Assembly (NCBI GenBank): GCA_014382915.1
Contig: JACNIV010000038.1
Location: 1 to 7,007 of the forward strand
Direction: 5' to 3'
DNA: 7,007 nucleotides
From: Candidatus Cloacimonadota bacterium
Lineage (GTDB): Bacteria; Cloacimonadota; Cloacimonadia; Cloacimonadales; TCS61
Shown piece after piece: positions 1 through 4,726 of the stretch. Position 1 is the first letter of the stretch. The number at the start of each line of letters is the position of its first letter. The position numbers were made by a program, and so were the translations under genes. The notes beneath the pieces are model-generated. The model was given only the letters and a program-made list of their open reading frames with translations. It was not told where the DNA came from and searched no databases.

Positions 1-1744
1 TATAGCAGTAATCTCCACTAGCAAGACCAGGATCGGGGTACATTGTGTTGGTAGCCGTACCAACCTGTTCACCATCCCTTTTTACATTGTAAATGACAAA
101 GTCTCTACCTTCTGAGATCGGGTCCCAGGTTACCATTACGATCGGATAGTTGAAAACTGCTTCTACACCCTGCGGGATCGGAAGAATTATCTCTACATTT
201 GCCAGGTCAGAAGGATCAGATTCACCATCATCAAACATAGCAGTTGCATAGTAACCATGTGTTCCAGGTTCTACGCCTACATCGGTGTAAGTAAGAATGT
301 CAGGATCTTCGATGTAAATTATCTCTGCACCATCTTTGTAAATCTTATAACCTAAGAGTATTCTGAGATCATCACTAGCTACTGTTTGAAAAATTCGTTC
401 ATTATTATAATGCTGTATTTTGCTGTTGAGTTTAACAGAAGTTCTGGTTGCAATTCGAGGCATACCTGAACCCGTACCCATGTTAGCTGAAAATCTCCTG
501 GCTTGAACAACTCCATCTACTTCCTCAGCCATGATCCACAGATCCATCAGGAAGTCTCCAATACCGGAGAGTGACATTCCTGCATAATTTGCCAATGGAC
601 CATAGTATGATAATCCATCGGGTCCTACATCATCACTGTCTATACAGGGATATGCATCCGAAGCTACATTGCCCATAGGCTCCATGAATACACCTACAAG
701 GCCGGTTTCAGAAACAGAACCAAGATCGATCTCTTCTTCCCAGATATCGTTACCGGTGGTTTGAAGACCCGTTACTACTGCTAATTCTGTATATGTATCC
801 CAATCTACGATGTGAAGTGCGTAATCCCAGGTACCGTAAAGTCCCCAGGAAGAATGACGGAAGTCAAGCATTTCAAGGGTTACATCGGTATAACCGGAAA
901 CATCGTAAACCACGCCATAACCATAGTCAAATGACTGAAAATAACCATTAACGGGATTACCATCGTGCTGGATCAGTTCATATAATTGTCCGCCACCTGC
1001 CGGTGCTTCCCAGGTGAAATGTGCATAATCATCAATGCATTCAACTGCCAGATTTTGAGGAGGTTCGGGCACCTCGACTTCAATTGTGCCATAAAGACCA
1101 AAGCTCAGGTTGTAATCAACATAACCGGCATATGCGATAGATCCAATTGTCCAGGTTATACAACCCGTACCAAAACCATCACCCGGGTTCCGCCAATAGA
1201 ATTCATAACCTATAGTTGGTGCAGCCTGCTTGGTCCAGAACCACTGTCCACTTGTACCGAAATCTATACGTCCCTGAAAGCCAAGCCAGTAAGTACCTTC
1301 CGGTAAAACCGTATCCGGAATCAGGCAATCCAGGTCTCCGGTAGCGGTAGGGCTAGCAGGAACATCCAGATATTCATAAAGCAATGTTCCCGGCATACCT
1401 GCATCATCTGCATAAAAGCGTACGTTCCCCAGGTCGCAGGGACCGGTAGCGCTATATGAGCCAAGAATTACTACTTCATTAATAGTCCATGTTTCACTCA
1501 CAGGAACTACAAATTCATCAGCACCCTCAGCATCATAGAGATCGAACGACGCTTCAAAATCCTGAGAACTAATTCCACCTTCTTCTGATATATTCGCAAG
1601 TTGTTCATATAAAATATCACGCGTACCGGGATTATGTATAAAGGTGCCAGTATTATGAGCTCCCGGACGAGAGTTAAGGGTGATATCTGCAAAAGCACTA
1701 ACTGTGAACACGAGGATGGTTAAAAAAATCATCATTTTTTTCAT
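1..1744 (-). CDS. Secreted multidomain surface protein with fibronectin type III domains (3' end outside window)
   Basis: The frame is open from the ATG at 1744-1742 to the left edge: 581 complete codons and no stop. Residues 1-19 (MKKMMIFLTILVFTVSAFA) are a typical Sec signal peptide with cleavage after AFA, so the product is exported. Residues 20-222 form a beta-rich, Trp/Gly-rich N-terminal domain (ADEFVVP, TWTINEVVILG, NVRFYADDAGMPG, GTYWLGFQG) of a kind seen in large FCB-group surface proteins. A fibronectin-III-like domain starts at about 226 (PEPPQNLAVE ... FTWEAP) and resumes at about 460 (LLGYKIYKDG ... YYATAMFDDGESDPS). The roughly 210 residues between look like an inserted domain (DYALHIVDWD, VGVFMEPMG, GDFLMDLWIMAEE). 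A second fibronectin-III domain begins near 522 (PIPQGVEAV ... VMVTWDP) and is cut by the edge. Start choice: first Met, signal peptide, and AAAGGAG 7 bases upstream. Adhesion, binding or hydrolase roles are all possible; no catalytic motif is visible. Existence of the gene is near certain, its function unknown. Confidence 0.9.
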   Translation of the reverse strand, partial: MKKMMIFLTILVFTVSAFADITLNSRPGAHNTGTFIHNPGTRDILYEQLANISEEGGISSQDFEASFDLYDAEGADEFVVPVSETWTINEVVILGSYSATGPCDLGNVRFYADDAGMPGTLLYEYLDVPASPTATGDLDCLIPDTVLPEGTYWLGFQGRIDFGTSGQWFWTKQAAPTIGYEFYWRNPGDGFGTGCITWTIGSIAYAGYVDYNLSFGLYGTIEVEVPEPPQNLAVECIDDYAHFTWEAPAGGGQLYELIQHDGNPVNGYFQSFDYGYGVVYDVSGYTDVTLEMLDFRHSSWGLYGTWDYALHIVDWDTYTELAVVTGLQTTGNDIWEEEIDLGSVSETGLVGVFMEPMGNVASDAYPCIDSDDVGPDGLSYYGPLANYAGMSLSGIGDFLMDLWIMAEEVDGVVQARRFSANMGTGSGMPRIATRTSVKLNSKIQHYNNERIFQTVASDDLRILLGYKIYKDGAEIIYIEDPDILTYTDVGVEPGTHGYYATAMFDDGESDPSDLANVEIILPIPQGVEAVFNYPIVMVTWDPISEGRDFVIYNVKRDGEQVGTATNTMYPDPGLASGDYCY

Positions 1745-1751
1745 TTAATTT

Positions 1752-1758
1752 CTCCTTT
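1752..1758 (-). promoter_or_regulatory. Ribosome binding site of the left surface-protein gene
   Basis: On the minus strand AAAGGAG lies 7 bases before the ATG at 1744-1742. This is a near-ideal Shine-Dalgarno sequence and fixes the start immediately ahead of the signal peptide. Confidence 0.85.
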
Positions 1759-1927
1759 ATTTTTAATTAATTTTATCATAATTTTATCTTCGATAGAAAA
1801 TATCATATTTATCCATTACTTTATTTACGATGGTAAAGGTTTAATTTTCTTTTTGAAATTAACAATTTAATTCTCATATTTTATATCCTCAATTTTATAA
1901 AATTTATAAATCCTGAAACTCAAGTAT

Positions 1928-1956
1928 CTTTAATTATTTGCTGTTTTTTTTGTCAA
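1928..1956 (-). promoter_or_regulatory. Possible sigma-70-type promoter for the left surface-protein gene
   Basis: On the minus strand a perfect TTGACA (1956-1951) is followed after 17 bases by TTAAAG (1933-1928), a poor -10 match (3 of 6). It would give a leader of about 180 bases. The -35 box is exact, but in such AT-rich DNA this can be chance, and sigma-factor consensus in this lineage may differ. Confidence 0.22.
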
Positions 1957-2053
1957 CCCTTTCTCAATATTATTTTTAAGCAAATAATATTTTAAAAAAG
2001 AAATCTCAATTATATGTTTCGGAAAGGTGTGGTGCTGTTGTAGGTATTCATGA

Positions 2054-2081
2054 ATTCCTCCAGCATTAGCGGGACGGGAAT
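2054..2081. repeat. Imperfect inverted repeat, REP-like
   Basis: ATTCC-TCC (2054-2061) can pair with GGA-CG-GGAAT (2072-2081). This gives 5 + 3 base pairs with a 2-base bulge and a loop of about 10 bases. The ATTCC...GGGAAT outline resembles dispersed intergenic palindromes found in many bacterial genomes. Whether this one is dispersed cannot be told from a single copy. Confidence 0.4.
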
Positions 2082-2117
2082 AACAGAGATGAAGATAGTT
2101 TTTTTATCCTGTGTTAG

Positions 2118-2151
2118 ACTTGACACAAGTCTGAAAGATCTTGTGTCAAGT
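2118..2151. repeat. Perfect inverted repeat, 12-bp stem
   Basis: CTTGACACAAG (2119-2129) and CTTGTGTCAAG (2140-2150) are exact reverse complements. The flanking A2118-T2151 pair makes a 12-bp stem with a 10-base loop. There is no T-tract on either side, so it is not a classic terminator. It could be a protein-binding palindrome, an RNA hairpin or the remnant end of a mobile element. Confidence 0.7.
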
Positions 2152-2161
2152 TGACTGATAA

Positions 2162-2210
2162 AACTTAAGTCAAGATCATCCGGCAACTGCCGGATAACTT
2201 AACTCAAGAT
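2162..2210. repeat. Direct repeat pair flanking a GC-rich hairpin
   Basis: AACTTAAGTCAAGAT (2162-2176) and AACTTAACTCAAGAT (2196-2210) match at 14 of 15 bases. Between them ATCCGGCA (2178-2185) and TGCCGGAT (2188-2195) form a perfect inverted repeat. The TCAAG word is shared with the palindrome just to the left (2146-2150), so the elements may be one composite structure. Function unknown; an operator array, a repetitive element or a structured RNA are possible. Confidence 0.6.
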
Positions 2211-2234
2211 TTTTTCTGTAAACCCTGATCCAGA

Positions 2235-2262
2235 AAAAAAACGCCCGGCTTTCACCGGGCGT
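2235..2262 (-). terminator. Terminator-like hairpin, orphan copy
   Basis: ACGCCCGG (2241-2248) pairs with CCGGGCGT (2255-2262) around the 6-base loop CTTTCA. Read on the minus strand the stem is followed by a run of eight T, the form of an intrinsic terminator for leftward transcription. No minus-strand gene lies just to its right, so what it terminates is unclear. The 27 bases from 2235 to 2261 are identical to the terminator at 4648-4674. The plus-strand flank CATATTTTAT might allow weak rightward termination. Confidence 0.7.
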
Positions 2263-2287
2263 CATATTTTATACAAGAAGTATTTAT

Positions 2288-2293
2288 TATAAT
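2288..2293 (+). promoter_or_regulatory. Candidate -10 box ahead of the VanZ-type gene
   Basis: An exact TATAAT sits 113 bases before the proposed TTG start, just downstream of the orphan hairpin. No convincing -35 box lies 16-18 bases upstream, and the DNA is AT-rich, so a chance match is quite possible. Confidence 0.28.
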
Positions 2294-2406
2294 TAGATAA
2301 TATCAGGTTTACTCTTCAAAAAAGGCTGGGAAAAAAACAATGACAATTTTTTATTAATTTTCAACTTTGGCGAATAAAATATTTAAAAAAAATTTCTGGG
2401 GAATTA

Positions 2407-3492
2407 TTGAAAGAAATATTATTTTCGGAAAGAAATCAATTAGTTGCATATATTTTGATTATTTTTAGTGCTCCTTTTATTATGTGTAAATATTATCTGC
2501 AACCTTTAATAGGAGATATATCCGAATTAGCTTTCAAGGTTCTGGGATGCAATATAAAAATAGTACCTTTGTGTTTTATTATTTTCCTGATATTTATTAT
2601 TTTCATATCTATTAAACATATAAATATGTTCAGAATTTTTTCAGCCATATTTATTTTTTTCATTATCTTAATCGGACAATATATTTCTGATTTTTATTTG
2701 GGAAATCCAATTTATGATATTCAAAACAACTGGCATTATATTGCGTACACATTATTTTCATATTTAATGTATCGGTATTTGAGTTATAAAAAAATTACTC
2801 CTGCAAAAATCATTTTTTTTACTTTTTTAGCTGCTACGATAATATCCACAAGCGATGAATTTTTTCAGCTTAATATGACTAATCGCGTGTTTGATCTCAG
2901 TGATATCGCAAAAGACATCCTGGGATCTGTTATAGGATTAATATTGATATTTTTTATAATTGAAAATGGAAATATTATCCGTAATGGTTGGCATTTCAGA
3001 CAAAATAAAATCTCTGATTATTTGAAGAATCCTTTATCTTTGTTATTTCTGGAATTAGTATTCGCTATTATTTTCCTCAGTTTCACTTCAATTCTCACTG
3101 ATAAACCGTTAAGGTTTAATGCTGTTATTATATCACTGACATTTTTTGTTCTGTTTTTTATCGTATTTCATTTATCTACTTATAAAATCGTTAAATTCTT
3201 TTTATTAATATTAATTATTATTCAACTAATCTCATATGGAATTTTTTGTAAGAAAAATATCATTTATAATGCTCACAATATTATCATATATAAGGGAATT
3301 CCAATACCATATTTTGATGTTATGTTCTTTGAAAATGGGTTATTTAGATTAGTCGATAAAAAATCTTTCTTTCGATATGTTGATCTAATTAGATTAAAAT
3401 ATTTCACTAATGATATTCTTTTACTGGAAGTGGAGAAACCGGAAAAGGCGGCAATGGATTTGCTAAAAAAGAGAAAATGCAATTTACTGTGA
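2407..3492 (+). CDS. VanZ-family membrane protein with C-terminal Mth938-like domain; frame ends early
   Basis: This 361-residue frame encodes a polytopic membrane protein. Hydrophobic segments lie near residues 12-32, 51-69, 74-94, 109-126, 132-148, 168-186, 210-230, 235-255 and 261-281. Residues 105-180 carry the VanZ pattern: NNWHYIAY, then DEFFQ (150-154), R160, D163, D166 and KDILGSVIG (169-177). VanZ proteins are small integral membrane proteins; the founder gives low-level teicoplanin resistance by an unknown mechanism. Residues 290-361 are soluble (GIPIPYFDVMFFENG, NDILLLEV) and resemble the first half of the Mth938/DUF498 fold. Its second half lies in the -1 frame at 3471-3611. The TTG start at 2407 is chosen because GGGGA (2398-2402) lies 4 bases upstream; the next in-frame Met is residue 26, inside the first hydrophobic segment. 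GC is far below that of the flanking surface-protein genes. VanZ call firm; Mth938 call by eye. Confidence 0.8.
   Translation: MKEILFSERNQLVAYILIIFSAPFIMCKYYLQPLIGDISELAFKVLGCNIKIVPLCFIIFLIFIIFISIKHINMFRIFSAIFIFFIILIGQYISDFYLGNPIYDIQNNWHYIAYTLFSYLMYRYLSYKKITPAKIIFFTFLAATIISTSDEFFQLNMTNRVFDLSDIAKDILGSVIGLILIFFIIENGNIIRNGWHFRQNKISDYLKNPLSLLFLELVFAIIFLSFTSILTDKPLRFNAVIISLTFFVLFFIVFHLSTYKIVKFFLLILIIIQLISYGIFCKKNIIYNAHNIIIYKGIPIPYFDVMFFENGLFRLVDKKSFFRYVDLIRLKYFTNDILLLEVEKPEKAAMDLLKKRKCNLL
3465..3471 (+). promoter_or_regulatory. A AAA AAG slippery heptamer at the frame break
   Basis: The VanZ-type frame reads CTA AAA AAG here, placing A AAA AAG in the exact phase of the canonical bacterial -1 frameshift heptamer (as in dnaX). 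A -1 slip continues into the open frame that ends at 3611. I see no clear downstream stem-loop, and only a weak upstream AAAAGG (3443-3448), about 16 bases away. The same six-A run is also where a lost A, by mutation or sequencing error, would produce the break. Confidence 0.5.
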
Positions 3493-3611
3493 ATAAAGAG
3501 AAGAAAAAAATGATGCAGGTTTTAATTTTAAAAAATCGTGATGCTGTTACTATGTATAATAATTTAAAGAAACAAAATAAAAAGGTTGTTTTTGTACTCC
3601 ATCATGAATAA
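3471..3611 (+). CDS. -1-frame continuation of the VanZ/Mth938-like protein
   Basis: This frame has no ribosome binding site of note. It reads from the heptamer through EKMQFTVNKEK, MMQVLILKN, DAVTMYNNLKKQNKK and VVFVLHHE to TAA at 3609-3611, 46 residues. The final segment resembles the end of Mth938/DUF498 proteins, which typically read T..A...YN.L...GK.V...LH.TC. It joins the upstream frame smoothly: strand (DILLLEV), helix (EKAAMDLLKK), strand (QFTV), strand (QVLIL), helix, strand. It could be made by -1 frameshifting, by reinitiation at the ATG at 3477 (which overlaps the upstream stop), or not at all if the gene is broken. Its stop overlaps the next gene's ATG by 8 bases, as expected if this is the true end of the gene. 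Confidence 0.6.
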   Translation, partial: EKMQFTVNKEKKKMMQVLILKNRDAVTMYNNLKKQNKKVVFVLHHE

Positions 3612-4491
3612 GAAAAAAGATAAACTAACATTAGAATCCATAATAATTTCTTTCATTCTCTTTTTAATTATCTGTATTATAATCAGCATAGTTTATATGG
3701 AAAAAACAGAATCGAGATTATTTACAATACGTACTGAAAGCGGTAAAATATCCGAAGCAACAATATTTTTTGATTTTGCTACACAATCTCTAAATGAAGA
3801 AAAAATCCCGGAAGCAATAACATATTATGAAAAAGCGATTACTTTCGATCCCGATTATTGCGAAGCTTATATTAATCTAGCAGTTGCATATGCAAAATCA
3901 GGAGAGAATCAAAAAGCAATACAAACCCTGAACAAAGTCCTCCAAAAAGCCCCGGATATAGACCATCTTGCATATCTCAATATGGCTCAGGTTTATAAGA
4001 GATTCGATAATGAAAAAGCTGAACAAGCTTATAAAAAAGCAATTAGTCTTCATCCCTTTCCTCAATATGCTTATTTTAATCTTGGTGAGTTTTATTGGAG
4101 TATTAAAAAATACGATGAAGCTTCAATTAATATAAAGAAAGGCCTGGAGCTTCAAAATATTGAATCATATTATACTGGTGCTATTAAAACTGGAATTAAA
4201 ACCTACTCTGATTTTCCGGAAATTATTGCTAATTTAAAAAAGATCCTGAATACAGTTACTTCAGATGAAATTAAACAGAAATTTGATTTAATCGTTTTTA
4301 ATCATTACTATATGAAGAATAATTCGTATATTGCAGAAAAATGTGATCAAGTCGGTTACTATTATCTTCGAAATAGAGAATTTAGTGAAGCATCCGAATA
4401 TTTTGAGAAATCAATACAATATTGGAATTCAAAAAATAATCGGGCTTATAATCATTTAGAAACTGTTAATAATAACTTGAAGAAAAAATAA
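3604..4491 (+). CDS. Membrane-anchored TPR-repeat protein
   Basis: A 295-residue protein. A basic N-terminus (MNKKKDK) and one hydrophobic helix (residues 12-32) suggest an inner-membrane anchor with the rest outside the cytoplasm. TPR repeats are clear at about 52-85 (EAITYYEKAITFDPD), 86-119 (AYINLAVAYAKSGENQKAI), 120-153 (AYLNMAQVYKRF, AEQAYKKAISLHP) and 154-187 (AYFNLGEFYWSIKKYDEA), with a fifth at 248-280 (GYYYLRNREFSEASEYFEKSI). TPRs are protein-protein interaction scaffolds; no enzyme motif is seen. The ATG at 3604 is preferred because it overlaps the TAA of the -1-frame extension (3609-3611), a translational-coupling arrangement. There is no good Shine-Dalgarno for it. A TTG at 3586, just after AAAGG, would add six residues. 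Low GC like its partner; probably co-transcribed with it. Partner or process unknown. Confidence 0.85.
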   Translation: MNKKKDKLTLESIIISFILFLIICIIISIVYMEKTESRLFTIRTESGKISEATIFFDFATQSLNEEKIPEAITYYEKAITFDPDYCEAYINLAVAYAKSGENQKAIQTLNKVLQKAPDIDHLAYLNMAQVYKRFDNEKAEQAYKKAISLHPFPQYAYFNLGEFYWSIKKYDEASINIKKGLELQNIESYYTGAIKTGIKTYSDFPEIIANLKKILNTVTSDEIKQKFDLIVFNHYYMKNNSYIAEKCDQVGYYYLRNREFSEASEYFEKSIQYWNSKNNRAYNHLETVNNNLKKK

Positions 4492-4593
4492 TTCTCAATT
4501 TCCATAAATTTTCCCGATCTAATTTCTATGTTTTTCGCAGAGATTCAGGTTAATATTTACGAGTAAAATATGTACCCACAAAAGAATAATATC

Positions 4594-4612
4594 CGCTCGG
4601 CTTTCACCGTGT
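4594..4612. repeat. Decayed third copy of the GC-rich hairpin
   Basis: The core CGGCTTTCACCG (4598-4609) is identical to the loop and inner stem of the elements at 2241-2262 and 4655-4674. The outer stem bases have diverged (CGCT on the left, TGTA on the right) and the A-tract is missing. It looks like an eroded copy of the same element. Confidence 0.5.
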
Positions 4613-4621
4613 AGGAAATGT

Positions 4622-4643
4622 TGTCCCGAATGCTTTCGGAACG
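4622..4643. repeat. Small inverted repeat
   Basis: CCGAA (4626-4630) pairs with TTCGG (4635-4639) around TGCT. After one mismatch GT/AC pairs extend the stem outward to 4623-4642. It lies just beyond the leftward terminator. Confidence 0.45.
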
Positions 4644-4647
4644 AAAT

Positions 4648-4674
4648 AAAAAAACGCCCGGCTTTCACCGGGCG
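4648..4674 (-). terminator. Intrinsic terminator of the right surface-protein gene
   Basis: CGCCCGG (4655-4661) pairs with CCGGGCG (4668-4674) around the loop CTTTCA. On the minus strand the stem is followed by seven T, a standard rho-independent terminator about 52 bases past the stop codon at 4729-4727. The 27 bases are identical to the orphan copy at 2235-2261. Confidence 0.88.
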
Positions 4675-4684
4675 CTATCACTTC

Positions 4685-4719
4685 AACCATTGCGAAGGTC
4701 TGTGACCATTCGCAAGGTT
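4685..4719. repeat. Long inverted repeat in the 3' untranslated region
   Basis: AACC-a-TTGCGAA-GGTC (4685-4700) pairs with GACC-a-TTCGCAA-GGTT (4704-4719): 15 base pairs, a 3-base loop and one bulged A on each side. It starts 7 bases after the minus-strand stop and precedes the terminator, so the leftward mRNA would end in two tandem hairpins. It may stabilise the 3' end or be a REP-type dispersed element. Confidence 0.75.
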
Positions 4720-4726
4720 TTGATGT

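Larger units (their letters stand above)
1745..2406. other. Gene-free spacer between divergent genes
   Basis: No reading frame here has a plausible start, ribosome binding site and length. The left part (1760-2020) is very AT-rich and unstructured and probably holds the promoter of the left gene. The middle (2040-2265) is less AT-rich and carries a series of inverted and direct repeats, listed separately, ending in a terminator-like hairpin. The right part (2280-2406) is AT-rich again and should hold the promoter of the VanZ-type gene. Confidence 0.75.
4492..4726. other. Spacer between converging genes, rich in hairpins
   Basis: No coding frame is supported. The left half (4492-4590) is AT-rich with no obvious terminator for the rightward TPR gene. 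The right half (4594-4719) packs four stem-forming elements in about 125 bases, listed separately; one is the intrinsic terminator for the leftward surface-protein gene. Confidence 0.75.

Noticed and set aside
986..1306. Plus-strand open frame opposite the left surface-protein gene
   Set aside because: It is antisense to a clear secreted-protein frame, lacks a ribosome binding site and its translation has no recognisable motif.
1507..1698. Second minus-strand frame within the left surface-protein gene
   Set aside because: It lies in another frame of the same strand over the signal-peptide region; no upstream ribosome binding site and no domain pattern.
2010..2154. Short possible coding stretch in the divergent spacer
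   Set aside because: The frame starting at the ATG near 2013 is broken by TAG after nine codons and the remaining piece has no ribosome binding site; the bases are better explained by inverted repeats.
2119..2210. CRISPR array
   Set aside because: Only two similar 15-base repeats exist, with a palindromic 19-base spacer; there is no regular repeat-spacer series and no cas gene in view.
3273..3482. Minus-strand open frame opposite the VanZ-type gene
   Set aside because: It is a shadow of the sense frame; the sense strand shows the continuous Mth938-like pattern there.
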